Source: Plutella xylostella (taxonomy: Eukaryota > Arthropoda > Insecta > Lepidoptera > Plutellidae). Taken from it: a stretch of DNA of 64,000 nucleotides. Below, one piece after another: positions 32,490-42,935 of this stretch; position 1 is the first letter of the stretch; each line of letters opens with the position of its first letter. The notes beneath the pieces were generated by a model. It worked only from the letters and a program-made list of their open reading frames with translations, did not search any database and had not been told where the DNA came from. The position numbers and the translations under genes were made by a program. The stretch lies in contig NC_063987.1 in assembly GCF_932276165.1 (NCBI RefSeq), forward strand, positions 8,742,001 through 8,806,000, written 5' to 3'.

Positions 32490-32712
32490 GAGACAGTCTG
32501 CTGCGCACGATGTTGCCTCGACGGAGTTTAAAACGCCAATGAGGGAAGGGCGCGGTGAGCAACTTACGAAGTAAAGTTGCACCGCACGACCGCCAGGTGG
32601 CGCCACTGAGCACCGGAATTGACACACAAAGAGGAAGGTTACTGGATAGTCTTCGACGGAAACGGAAATGCTCTCTCATTAATAAAGCTTCCAGTGACGG
32701 TCAAGTAGTTTA
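32490..32712. repeat. DIRS terminal inverted repeat, right
   Basis: This segment is the inverted match of the left terminal region (27460-27610), sharing gaaggttactggatagtctt and ggtgagcaacttacgaagta in opposite orientation. The outer 40 bp differ from the left end, and both outer parts are matched in the internal complementary region. Confidence 0.8.
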
Positions 32713-34858
32713 ATAGTTTTTGGTGATACTGTTGTTCGAATTTCACGTTAAATGTACTATTAGCGTCTGTGTGTCCAAAAACAACCTCGAATGGTGTAAG
32801 ACCTGTAGTTGAGTGTATGGTTTGGTTGTATGACATCACTGCATACGTCATTACTGTTGCTGCGTCAGTGATTTTGTGTTCGTATTTGGCTAGGCGATAT
32901 ATTTCTAAGATGGTTGAATGAAATCGCTCTATTAAACCCATAGAGTTCGGATTATGAGGTGTCCCTATGTGTAAACGGATTTTGTAAAAGTCTAAGGTCT
33001 CACGCATAAGTACATTGTTGAACTCTGATCCAGGATCAGAACTAATTTTTCCGGGTACTCCATATATAGAGAAGTATTTAATAAGCGCTCTTACTACTTC
33101 AGGTGTGGATTTGTTAGGTATTTCAAATGCTTGACCAAGTTTGCTGAAGGCGTCTATTATAGTAAGAAATGATTTTCCTTCTATGGAAAACAGGTCGATA
33201 AAGATTTCCTCAAAAGGTCGGTTTTGAGTTTGGGTGAGTTGTAATTCGGGTTTAAACGGTTTTCGGTCGTATTTTAATTTTTTACAAGCTTCGCATGCAT
33301 TAATGATGCTTGCTACCGTTTCATTCATGTTATTCCAGAAATACGTACGACGGAGATGGGTTATGGTTTCTTTAATCCCCCGATGGCAAGTTTTCCCTTG
33401 ATGGTATTTGAGAACTATTTCGCGTTGTTCATTTTCGTCTTCGACGTAAATTACTCTTTCCGTGCATTTGAATAATTTTACCGTATCTTTTTGGAATAAT
33501 GATATTGCTGCTTGGGTGAATTGGATGCGATGTTGTTTTTGGTCGAAATAAAGGAAATATTTCTTTTTGGGTTTAATATGTGTTTTCAGGAATTCTTTGA
33601 TGAGGTTTGGTGCATCTAACGGTAAGTGTACTTCCAAAATCGATTGTTTTTTATTAGATAGGTTTTTCACTGAAATTTCGTTTCTATTCCAGGAATAGAC
33701 AAGGATTTGGTTTTGTTTTGTATCTACGGCTTCTTTCAGAATGGGAATACCTACGGTGTCTATGTCATCTGCTGAATGGGCTGTAACGGATGCAATTGTC
33801 TCTTTACCTTCGCTACCTGTAATTGTGCTGGAAGTGGGTGATGGAATGGAAAATGGAGATCTAGGCCTATTTGTTGGTATGCTTAATGTTTTTTCCGAGT
33901 CTGATGATAATTCGATTATAGGTATACTATTTTCCTGATCTAAATTAACATCCATTGAAATGTTGTCTTTATCCAGTACATTTAATTTAATTCTCGATAG
34001 CGCGTCAGCGTTTAAGTTTTGACGTCCCTTTTTGTATATTACTTCAAAATTGAATTCAGATAGTCGCAACTTCCAACGCGTTAGCTTACTATTGGGTTCT
34101 TTAAATGAGTTGAGCCAGGCAAGTGGTCTATGATCTGTGTATATAATGAATTTTCTGCCGTATAAATACGGGCGGAAATGCTTCGTAGCCCAGACAATAG
34201 CCAGTAGCTCCTTTTCTATTGTGCTGTAACGCTTTTCGGCTTCGTTAAGTGTCCTACTTGCGTAAGCAATGGGTCTATCGGATCCTACGGGTCCTTGAGA
34301 AAGCACAGCACCAACAGCATAGTTTGATGCATCGGTAGTAAGTATGAAAGGCTTGGAAAAGTCGGGAAATTGAAGGAGTGGAGCATTTACTAGAAGCTCT
34401 TTACATTTTTCGAAGGCATTTATATATTGCGGCGTTATTTCTACCTTGTTTCTTTTCTTGAGGCATGAAGTTAACGGTTGAGTTATTTTGGAAAAGTCTT
34501 TTATGAATTTCCTGTAATAGCCGACTAAGCCTAAGAAGCTTTTTATTTCTGTGGGTGTTTTAGGTATCGGAAAATCTAAAACTGCTTTTATTTTGTCGTC
34601 ATTTGGCTTAAGGCCATCCTTTGTGATCACGTGTCCTAAATAGAGTACTTCTTTCCTAAGAAATTCGCACTTATCTAAGGTCACTTTAAGATTTGTTTCC
34701 CGGAGCCTATCGAAAATTTTCCGGAGTTTTTCCAGGTGATCCTGTAAACTATTTGAGTAGCAAATAATATCGTCCAAATAGACCATACAATGTATGCCAC
34801 TTAGTCCCCTAAGTACATTATCCATAGTCCTTTGGAATGTTGCCGGCGCGGTTTTCAA
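32713..34858 (-). pseudogene. ERV-like Pol: RT C-terminal half, RNase H, integrase
   Basis: The minus-strand frame begins in the reverse transcriptase (KTAPATFQRTMD, catalytic MVYLDD with D29-D30), followed by RNase H (LTTDASNYAVGAV) and an integrase with an HHCC zinc domain (HRGIKETITHL, then CEACKKL). The integrase core has aspartates near residues 551 (FIDLFS) and 610 (SSDPGSEF) and the glutamate near 643 (GLIERFHS). The frame is open to 32639, but from 32712 on it is translated from the DIRS end; the true C-terminus is at 27051-27434. At the upstream border it is one base out of phase with the preceding frame. Confidence 0.9.
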
Positions 34859-36030
34859 GCCAAGGGCATGCGCGTGAATTCATAATGACCGGACTGGGTA
34901 GTGAATGCCGTTTTGTGTCTGTCAGCCTTTTCCATCTCAATTTGGTGGTAACCACTAGCTAAATCAATGGTGGAAAAGTATGTTGATTTTCCTAACTTAT
35001 CAAAAAGTTCCGTAATGTTCGGAAGTGGGTACCGATCGTCGGTAGTTATCTCGTTCAACCGCCGATAATCGATAACCATTCTGAATTTTCTTTCACCTGT
35101 TGCGTCCATTTTCTTGGGCACAAGATGTACGGGTGCACTCCACGGAGAGTGTGACTCAGTTATTACGTTGTCCTTTAACAACTTATCGACTTGTCTTTGA
35201 ATTTCCTCGTTTTGTACGGGTGGATGCCTATAAGGTCTAATATAGATTGGATCTTCATTTTTGGTTCTAATTTGGTGTTTAACCTGATTTGTGAATGAGA
35301 GTGGTATGTTTTCACAATAAAATATATCTCTATATTCATAACAGAGTTGCTGTATGCAATGACGTTCTTCATTATTAGTGTGTTCCAAACGTAGTTTACA
35401 TAAGTTCTGTTTTAGCATGTCATCTATTTCTCTGGGAGCTACTTCGTCAATCTCCATCGGTGTGCAATTGACTAGGCACTCCTCGTTATCAAATTTTGTG
35501 ACTCTAATGGGTTCGGAAAACTTTAAATGAACAATCTTATCTGTTGTGTTTTGGGTTACAGTATGGGCAAACGAATCAACACATGTAACTAAAGCTGTAG
35601 GCATACGAACGCCTTCACCGAAACAAAGGAAGTCTACGATGGCTGTACCGTTCTGTAAGTTGGTAGGTATTTTAACGCGTGTCTCTGTTCGCGGTTCCAG
35701 ACATATCTCATGAGGTGGTGTATATATAATAGGTATACACGTATCGCGCGTCTGTAGCACTTGGTGATCCATGTTAATGGTAGCGCCTAACTGTTTTAAC
35801 AAATCTGAACCTATGAGGCCGTCATATCTCTTGTCTACATCATAGATAAAGAATTTGTGTCGTAGGGTGCTCCTGAAAGTTTTCAGTAGAGGGATGTATA
35901 TAGCCTCACTGTGAGTACTACGGGCATGCGTACTGATGACTTCGAAGGGTTCTTCAAATTTATAGTCGGTAAAATATTTTTCTACAAGCTTTGGACTTAT
36001 GAAAGACCTAGTACTGCCGGTATCTATCAT
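34855..36030 (-). pseudogene. ERV-like Pol: protease and RT N-terminal half
   Basis: The frame starts with an aspartic protease (MIDTGSTRSFIS, catalytic D3) and runs into the reverse transcriptase (VHLVPKKMD, MVIDYRRLNE, IDLASGYHQIE, FTRMPL). It ends at a stop created by an apparent one-base deletion at about 34862-34868, directly before the FQRTMD region. It follows Gag closely; the Gag-Pol join probably used frameshifting. This shift disables Pol in this copy. Confidence 0.9.
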
Positions 36031-36098
36031 AAATCTAGCCCCTATTTCAGGTAGTACTATGTGTGGTAATTTTAAAATGCTATCGCAGTTTAAATGTA

Positions 36099-37352
36099 TT
36101 ATTTCTGATTTATTTCCGAGGCTTCTATCTGAAAATCCTGGTTTTCATCATTTTGTTCGTAAATTACGTCATCTGATTGTGTAAAATCCGAGTAATAGCC
36201 GTACTGTTCATCGTTTTCCGGTGAATAGTAATTTTCCGGTGAACAGTAATTTTCCGAGGAAAGGTGATTTTCCTGCGCGTCTAATTCGTTGGAATAAAAG
36301 ACGTTATTTTCTTGTAACATGTTTTGTCGAAGGGGTGCAGCTGTGCGCATGGAGACGTCAGTGGTTATTGGTTTATTGTTTTGGTGGTTAGGTGGAATAC
36401 CGAATTTAAATTTATTTTGGTTTCCGTGTAGCGCGTTAAGTTGCTGTTGCATCGGTGGACGCCACTGCTGGTTCGGTATGCCGAACTTGAAGTTATTTTG
36501 TTGGTTTGGAATTCCAAAACGGAAGTTTTGCTGTGGGTTATTGGGTCTGAAATTGTTATTTATCTGTTGGTTAGGTATACCAAATTTGAAATTTTGTTGT
36601 GGTCTAAATCCTGCATTTTGGTTTAGGCCACCACGGAATTGTTGGTTATTATTATTAATTCCAAACTTAAATCCAGGGTTTTGCTGTGAAATAACAACAT
36701 TAGGTGTATTTGAGTGGGGTGAAGTTAATTTGGTGGATTTATTATTTTTCGAGTTGTATTGAAATTGGAAATTAATTTCCTCAGTGACGACGCTTAAAGC
36801 CGCCTCTAGGGTGGTACATCCCTTTAAACGAACTATTCGTATCATGTCCTCGGGTAGATTATAGAGGAAGACATTTAATGCCGAATTATTATAAATGATC
36901 ATCTTTGCAGCTTTTACACCTTCGTCTACAATTAAATTAACTTTGGACAGTAATGCGCTCTTCGTTAATTGAATTCTACTACAAAAATCTATATACGATT
37001 CGCCAGGTTTGATTTTTAACGATTCTAACGTAATCGCGATGCATTCTTCGGATCTAGGGTCACCGAAATGTTGTAGTAGCAATGCACACAGTTGTTCCCA
37101 AGTTGTTATATCTTCTCGTTCGCTGAGCAAAGACGCAGCTTTGCCCTCGAGCCTGCTTGTAATGGCATGAAAAACATACAGGTTTTGAGCTGCATTTCCC
37201 TGAATGGAAAAGCTCCTCAAAATGTACTGAGACTTTCTTATATATAGGTTTAGGTGTCCCGGTTCACCATTGAACTTAGGTATCAAACACAGAAGATCTC
37301 TCGGGATAATTCTTATTTGCTCTTCTGTATGGTTTTCTTGGGCAGTTGCCAT
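36099..37352 (-). CDS. ERV-like Gag
   Basis: The 417-residue frame is intact. The N-terminal two-thirds is a retrotransposon Gag fold (FNGEPGHLNLYIRKSQYILR, LEGKAASLL, WEQLCALLLQHFGD, PGESYIDFCSRIQ). The C-terminal third (residues about 215-330) is rich in Asn and Gln and repeats the word FKFGIPNQQ or close variants about seven times. There is no zinc knuckle, as in other errantivirus Gags. It would form the particle core and bind the RNA. The last 50 residues are acidic (repeated SPENY). Confidence 0.85.
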   Translation of the reverse strand: MATAQENHTEEQIRIIPRDLLCLIPKFNGEPGHLNLYIRKSQYILRSFSIQGNAAQNLYVFHAITSRLEGKAASLLSEREDITTWEQLCALLLQHFGDPRSEECIAITLESLKIKPGESYIDFCSRIQLTKSALLSKVNLIVDEGVKAAKMIIYNNSALNVFLYNLPEDMIRIVRLKGCTTLEAALSVVTEEINFQFQYNSKNNKSTKLTSPHSNTPNVVISQQNPGFKFGINNNNQQFRGGLNQNAGFRPQQNFKFGIPNQQINNNFRPNNPQQNFRFGIPNQQNNFKFGIPNQQWRPPMQQQLNALHGNQNKFKFGIPPNHQNNKPITTDVSMRTAAPLRQNMLQENNVFYSNELDAQENHLSSENYCSPENYYSPENDEQYGYYSDFTQSDDVIYEQNDENQDFQIEASEINQK

Positions 37353-37625
37353 TTTATTATATTTAATCTAATTATCTTAACTAAATTAATCCTAATTTGT
37401 GCGATTTTTGTCACAATTTCTAATCTAATTTTGTGCTATGTTTGTCACAATTACTAGCCTACTTTTTGTGCGATTTTTGTCACAATAACTAAGCTAATTT
37501 TCATAAAACTATAAACTTAATTACATAAAGAGTCGATTTTTGTACTCTAAATGATATTAGATAACTACCGTGCTATTTTTGTCACAATAATTAATCTAAT
37601 TCACCTAAAACTATAAACTTAACTA
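37353..37625 (-). promoter_or_regulatory. ERV-like leader with repeated gtcacaa motifs
   Basis: In the untranslated leader upstream of Gag, the 18-bp word gtgcgatttttgtcacaa or a close variant occurs at 37399-37416, 37433-37450, 37468-37485 and 37570-37587. A second word, agtcgatttttgtactctaa, occurs at 37531 and again past the Tc1 insertion at about 39281 and 39333. The position equals that of the gypsy insulator in Drosophila, but a protein-binding role is only inferred. Confidence 0.5.
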
Positions 37626-39272
37626 CACTCGCGAGCAACCAAATCGACTCAAGCCTTGACGGCGCAAACATACATTAATACAAGTAAAATTATGAATAGA
37701 AATAATAAAAATGATATGTCATTTAAAAGCTTAAGATGTCAGCTTTAATTTGATATCATTATTATTGAAATCCATTCATCATTTTTGAAATAAATGATGT
37801 CTGAACGCAATTGTAGGAAAAACGGGAATTTAGGAAAAAAGGGTATGGGTATCGTATTATACAAATTAAACAAAAAATGTTAAGATAAAAATTTATTTAT
37901 TTAAATCAATACTTTGTATTGCCCCCTCTTGCCCTAATTACAGCCTGCAGCCTGTTTCTCATAGACCTTATCAACTTTTTGACAGTTTCCTGAGGAATGC
38001 CGTCCCACTCCTCTAATAAAGCTGTCTTCAGCTCGTCCACGCTTGCAGGGACTGGATTCCTGGCCCGAACTCTTCTTTTGAGCTCGTCCCATAAGTGTTC
38101 GATGGGATTCAGGTCAGGACTGAGCGCAGGCCAGTCCATCGTGCGCAATTCCTTCTCTCTCAGAAACTGCCGACTGACTCGTGCCGTGTGGCAGCGGGCA
38201 TTGTCGTGCATTAGCACGAAGTCTTCACCGACAAATTCTGCATAGGGCACAACATGACCGAGTAGAATGTCGGTGATGTACCGATCAGCTGTTAACCCGC
38301 CTCCTCGGCCGCCTCCAGGCACGAAAACAAGTGCGGTTTTTCCCTCTAGAGAAATACCAGCCCACATCATGCAGGAACCGCCGCCATATGCTACTGTTTC
38401 AGCGAAACAACATTGGGCAAATCGTTCCCCCGGACGCCGGTAGACCCGGCCTCTCCTGTCACTGCCATGCAGACACACTCTGCACTCATCAGTAAACAGG
38501 ACCGACCGCCATTGCGCAATGCTCCAATCGAGATGCTCTCGAGCAAACTGAAGACGCGCTTGTCGGTGGCCTGCAGTCAATTTGGGGCCTGATGCAGGTC
38601 TTTTTGGTGTCAAGTTGGCTTCCTTCAAGCGTCTTCTCACTGTCCACTCGCTGACAGCCACTTGTCGTACACGTCTCAGTTCTTGCTGCACATCAACGCC
38701 CGTAAGGTGTCGATTGCGCAGCGAGGTTGAGACAATGAAGCGGTCGTCTCTCTCTGAAGTGCAGCGGTGGCGGCCCGTTCTTGGTCTTCGATTGAAGGCA
38801 CCAGTCTCTTGGAACCGTCTGTATACTCGGGATACAGCAGACTGGCTCAAGTGGAGCTGGGCAGCGACTGCTCGCTGACTTAACCCTTGTTGCAGCAAGG
38901 CAACAACTTGAGCAGCTTCTTCTGGTGTGGTATCCATGGGTTTGCGAAAACAAGGAATACAATGCAACGAGATGTGTACCGGTCAACTTGCAACAAGCGA
39001 CTGATAAGGTACACCGGATGTGGAAAGGTTTTATAGCGGGATCAGGTAGCGCAAGGCGTGGATTCCTAATGAGGTAATTAACACTGACGGGCAATTAAAA
39101 TGCGTCATTAAATCTGCGCTTAGTTTTTTTTTATGGTATTGATCTTAATTGAAAGCCTAATTCTTCAGCTTTCGAATGACATATCACTTTTATATTTACC
39201 ATTTATCGTTTTAGGAAAATCAATGTATATGTGCGCCGTGAAGGCTTGAGTCGATTTGGTTGCTCGCGAGTG
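37626..39272 (-). mobile_element. Tc1-type DNA transposon, apparently complete
   Basis: Inverted ends start cactcgcgagcaaccaaatc at 37626 and mirror it at 39272 (over about 40 bp with few mismatches), with TA on both sides (37624-37625, 39273-39274). The 1,647-bp element carries one uninterrupted transposase gene. It sits in the leader of the ERV-like element. Confidence 0.93.
37906..38967 (-). CDS. Tc1-family transposase (DD34E)
   Basis: The 353-residue open frame probably starts at the second methionine, residue 11 (38937). Residues 11-120 hold paired helix-turn-helix motifs (AVAAQLHLSQSAVSRVYRRF, then a GRPR-like RTGRH hook). The catalytic triad is D160 in FTDECRV, D255 in MHDNARCH and E290 in DLNPIEHLWDELKRR, giving DD34E. 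Length and triad match active Tc1 transposases. It cuts and pastes the element at TA sites. No stop or shift is present and the ends are intact, so this copy could be mobile; that is inference. Confidence 0.93.
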   Translation of the reverse strand: MHCIPCFRKPMDTTPEEAAQVVALLQQGLSQRAVAAQLHLSQSAVSRVYRRFQETGAFNRRPRTGRHRCTSERDDRFIVSTSLRNRHLTGVDVQQELRRVRQVAVSEWTVRRRLKEANLTPKRPASGPKLTAGHRQARLQFAREHLDWSIAQWRSVLFTDECRVCLHGSDRRGRVYRRPGERFAQCCFAETVAYGGGSCMMWAGISLEGKTALVFVPGGGRGGGLTADRYITDILLGHVVPYAEFVGEDFVLMHDNARCHTARVSRQFLREKELRTMDWPALSPDLNPIEHLWDELKRRVRARNPVPASVDELKTALLEEWDGIPQETVKKLIRSMRNRLQAVIRARGGNTKY

Positions 39273-39630
39273 TACATAAAGAGTCGATTTTTGTACTCTA
39301 AATGATATCAGATAACTACCAGTTACATAGAGAGTCTATTTTTGTACTCTAAATGAAAATCAGATAACTATCAGATTAGGTTTACCAGCAAAAAGGAATA
39401 GATGGGACAAGACAGGATAGTGAAAAGGTTTACTCACACACCGCTCGCCATATCCTCCAGTTGTCAGCTGATGATGTGTCTCAAAAACGTACCCAACGCA
39501 CTTAACAAATTTATTTGTTTTCTGGTTCTTCTTCACACTCGCGAAAACGTCGCTATTTTCCCCGCGGAAAGACAAAATATAGTCCTCTATACGCGAGAAA
39601 AGCGCATGAAAATATCCGGAAGGCTGCGCC

Positions 39631-39901
39631 AGTTAAGTTAGAGCGTCGCGGAAGGCCGATTTTAAAAACACAGAATTTTTGATTAATTACGTTTAATCTC
39701 GACGGAGTCTCTACAGGAACTGAACTACTTGCTAAGCTTAAATCTAAGAATCGCCTGCGGTGACGCCGTTGCCACCGTGGCTAGTCATAACATCCTCTTG
39801 GCTTGTCAGCACTCTTGAATACTATATGACTACATTGTAGCATGGGAATGGAATGTGCTATTTATGTTTGGATGGATACTAAGCCATGAGAATGTATAAC
39901 T
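39631..39901 (-). repeat. ERV-like element, 5' LTR
   Basis: This is the 271-bp LTR preceding the leader on the minus strand. A likely primer-binding site, ggcgcagcc on the minus strand, adjoins it at 39622-39630. Confidence 0.9.
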
Positions 39902-39958
39902 AGGTATATTAAAATATCTATCCAGACCGTTTTCGGTCACAGCGACTGTAGGTCCTGA

Positions 39959-41940
39959 CTAGCGAGAGCTTCGTTCATGGGCTCTCATGTGACTGACGTA
40001 GCCAATTTTTGCAGTGCATGTACGACCACATACTCTGCACGTCAGCACCCCTCCGACGTAATTATAATTAATGGCCGCAGCTGGTCGGGCCTTGAGCTCG
40101 TCTCGCTTAGCGTCGAGCTCCTCCCGTCGCCTCCTCTCGAACTCAAATACCTTAGTGCGCACTGTATGCCTCCACGCGGGCCGATCTGCAGCCATCGACT
40201 CCCACCGAGACGAGTCTAGGTGACAGCGCTTCATGTGGCGCTTAAGCACATCTTTATATCGCAGAATTTGGCCACCTTGTTTCCGCTTACCTTCCTGCAA
40301 TTCTGAGTAGAAGATGCGCTTAGCCACTCTGTTGTCAGACATTCGGGAGACATGGCCAGCCCACCGCAGCTGCCGTCGCATTAGATAGGCCTCTATTCCA
40401 CCGACATTGGCACGTCGCAGAACTTCCGTGTTTCGAACACGATCCGACCAATGAATGTTCATAATGTCGCGTAGGCATTTCAGATGGAATCTATCTAATG
40501 TCCGGATGTGCTTGCGGTACAGGGTCCATGTTTCAGAGGCATACAGGAGATTGGGCAGAACGATCGCCATGTACACAGATATTTTCGTAGGGAGCTTAAC
40601 GTCATGTGACCGAAACACCTTGGTACGAAGTTTGCCGAAGGCTGCAGCAGCTGCTCCGATTCTGCTGTTGACTTCGCTGTCAAGTTGGCACCTAGATGTA
40701 ATGGTGCTGCCCAGATATTTGAATTGGTCTACGATCTTAAGCGAGTCGTCACCGAGTTTTATGTCGACCGGGACACTATTCAGCGTATCAGATACCATCA
40801 CTTCTGTCTTCTTTACGCTGATTTTAAGCCCAAATCTTCGACACGACTCATCAAGACTCCACATAAGTCTTTGTAGACCATCTGGGGATTCTGCCACAAA
40901 ACATAAATCATCCGCATACATAATCTCAGTGATATTCATATGAGACACTTTGGTGTGAGCTCTAAGTCTTGCCAGGTTGAAGACACCACCGCCATCTGCA
41001 CGAAAACGAATACGGATACCATCAGGCAAGGTTTGTAAGGTTTCCCGAACTACAACTGCAAAGTACAGAGCAAACAGAGTTGGAGCGAGAACGCAGCCTT
41101 GCTTTACGCCACAACTCACTGAGAAGAACTCTGGATCTTCGCCCTGCACACTGACACAGCAACGCATGTCATCGTGCAAGAGACGGAGCAGTCTCACAAA
41201 CTTATCTGTGCAGCCTAGTTTCGTCAGTACCACCCACAGGGCTTCTCGAGGCACGCTATCGAAAGCTTTCTCGAGGTCAACAAAACACAGGTACAACGGT
41301 TGACCCTGCTCTCGACTTTTCTCTTGTAGTTGGCGAACAGAGAAAATTGCCTCGCATGTGCCTCGATTCGGTCGGAAACCAAATTGGGTTTCAGGCAGTA
41401 TGTCCTCAGACAAGGGTAGCAAGCGGTTTAATAAAATCCGAGCAAAGACTTTTCCCGGAGAAGTCAGCAGAGAGATGCCCCTATAGGAATTGCAGTCAGA
41501 TCTGTTTCCTTTGTTCTTATACAAGGGGCAAACACGCGAGACTCGAAAGTTATCAGGTACTCGCTCCTCGTCCCACATTCGAACGAACAACTTCCAAATC
41601 ACTTCGTGCAATTCACCACCCCCATACTTTATTAGTTCTCCGGGTATGTTGTCAATACCGACCGCTTTCTTGTTCTGCTGTTGTTGAACGGCAATAACAA
41701 CCTCTCGCAGAGACAATGGCTCGTCTAGCTTGTCCATCGTGGGGAATGATGTCATCGAGCTGATGTGCGACATGTCCGCAGCACGGTCAACATTGAGCAG
41801 AGTGTTAAAATGCTCGCCCCATCTATTGAGCACGTCTTTCCTATTGGTAAGCAATTCTGTGCCATCGAGCGTCCTCAGGGGCACTCTAGTACGAATGACA
41901 TTACCAACAAGTTTACGAACTTCTTCATAAAATACACTAG
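39959..41940 (-). pseudogene. LINE reverse transcriptase with C-terminal zinc finger, 5'-truncated
   Basis: The frame is open from about 41940 to the stop at 39959 (about 660 residues). It shows RVCPLYKNKGNRSDCNSYRG, TQFGFRPNRGT, CFVDLEKAFDSVPR, the catalytic MYADDLCF box and the C-terminal GHVSRM and RYKDVLKRHM regions, ending with a C2H2-like finger CRVCGRTCTAKIG. It is a LINE with the C-terminal layout of RTE/CR1-like elements; the clade is uncertain. The endonuclease is missing, so the copy is 5'-truncated and dead on arrival. Confidence 0.85.
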
Positions 41941-42213
41941 GTATATTAGTTAGAATATGTAACTTATGTTAGTATTTATGTAGCTATAGTATGTATGGTT
42001 TATTTAGCTATATTATAAGTAGTTAGGTAGTAGGTACACCGCCCTCAAATTTTCTTTAGTTTTATTTCTTTATGTTTAAGTTTACCTGTAAGAGATCGCT
42101 CTAAGCGATAAGGTCGCCTATTGTTCATTGTTCCTAGTTTATAAGTTCTCTTTTTTATATTTTAATCTGTGGTGTTCAATAAAGATATATTCTATTCTAT
42201 TCTATTCTATTCA
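41941..42213 (+). mobile_element. LINE 3' tail ending in (TATTC)n
   Basis: AT-rich sequence with gagatcgctctaagcgataa, then aataaagatata and four or five TATTC units at 42190-42213, looks like the 3' end of a + strand LINE. It abuts the 5'-truncated minus-strand LINE head to head at about 41940. Confidence 0.55.
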
Positions 42214-42362
42214 AATTCTAATAATTGTTCGGCACTTAATTCTTCTGTAAGACCAGATACATACTTCTTAAAACTGATTAATTTACCCTTTATGACGCCG
42301 CGCTTCTTAATTAAATCCTTTAACTCTAAGTTTTCTAGAACTAATTTATCTGAATTTGCCAT
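42214..42362 (-). pseudogene. BEL/Pao Gag N-terminus
   Basis: From the ATG at 42362 the minus strand reads MANSDKLVLENLELKDLIKK and on to about residue 50, then breaks at the LINE tail at 42213. The frame resumes near 25059. The charged helical start is usual for BEL Gag. The leader up to the LTR (42363-42935) follows. Confidence 0.75.
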
Positions 42363-42553
42363 TTTAATTTAGAAAATTAACAATCGAAAAAATTATATAC
42401 GGTAGGTAGGTCTGTAGGTATCTTGAATTCGTAATTAGCGGGAAGAGAATTGCCTAGCTCAAAAAAACTGATGGTAGGTACTTATCTCTTGTTGTCGCTC
42501 GCTGCGTGTGGCCGTCCTCGTGCGGCCTCGGTAGGTGACTTCTTGTGTCTTGA

Positions 42554-42682
42554 TGCTCCTTCCCTCTGGTAGACCTCGTGCCACGTGTCGTTTTGGTGCT
42601 CGTTGCCTCCGGTAGACCTCGTGCCACGTGTCGTCGCGGTGCTCGTTGCCTCCGGTAGACCTCGTGCCACGTGTCGTCGCGG
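42554..42682. repeat. 43-bp tandem repeat, three copies, in BEL leader
   Basis: Three copies start at 42554, 42597 and 42640. Each contains ggtagacctcgtgccacgtg; the last two are nearly identical. Long open frames on both strands here are produced by the repeat. Confidence 0.85.
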
Positions 42683-42935
42683 TGTCGGTGCTCCGCGGGT
42701 TGGCTCGCAGTTTTTGCAAGCCCCCACGAACCTTTGGTGTGTCTCCGCGTGCTTCTCCGTTGTCCACTGCTCCTCCTTACTTGAAATTTTTGCGCGTTCG
42801 CTCGAATCTGCTTGTCGTTGTCGCCGATGCCTCGGGCCGTCGCCTATCGCGCAACGAAAACCCCAGCCCTCTAACGACCGACTTCACGGGATTGCACTCC
42901 TTTCGACTCAGATTCGAGAACTAGGGGTCACCACA

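Larger units (their letters stand above)
27412..32712 (-). mobile_element. DIRS-type tyrosine-recombinase retrotransposon
   Basis: About 5.3 kb lies inside the ERV integrase frame. It has inverted terminal repeats (about 27460-27610 against 32525-32690), an internal complementary region at 27638-27740, a Gag-like frame, a reverse transcriptase-RNase H frame and a tyrosine recombinase, all on the minus strand. It has no integrase and no target duplication that I can see, which fits DIRS biology: a circular intermediate inserted by the recombinase. All three frames are open. Confidence 0.9.
25163..39901 (-). mobile_element. Ty3/mdg4-type LTR element with env-like gene (insect errantivirus-like)
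   Basis: LTRs of 271 bp at 25163-25433 and 39631-39901 start agttaagtt and end tataact, the AGTTA...TAACT form of errantiviruses. The 4-bp duplication aggt lies at 25159-25162 and 39902-39905. On the minus strand the right LTR is followed by ggcgcagcc, a tRNA-type primer site, and the left LTR is preceded by the purine tract aaggagggagg. Gag, Pol and Env-like frames follow in order. The LTRs differ at one base (25191-25196 area, t against a). The copy is interrupted by a DIRS element and a Tc1 element and has a frameshift in the reverse transcriptase. Confidence 0.93.
25060..42213 (-). mobile_element. LINE inserted in BEL Gag (itself hosting an ERV)
   Basis: LINE sequence lies on both sides of the 25163-39901 element: 3' UTR-like DNA at about 25075-25162 and 39902-39958, then the reverse transcriptase frame at 39959-41940. 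A + strand LINE-like tail ending in (TATTC)n follows at 41941-42213. The BEL Gag frame breaks at both borders. The exact target duplication is not clear to me. Confidence 0.6.
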
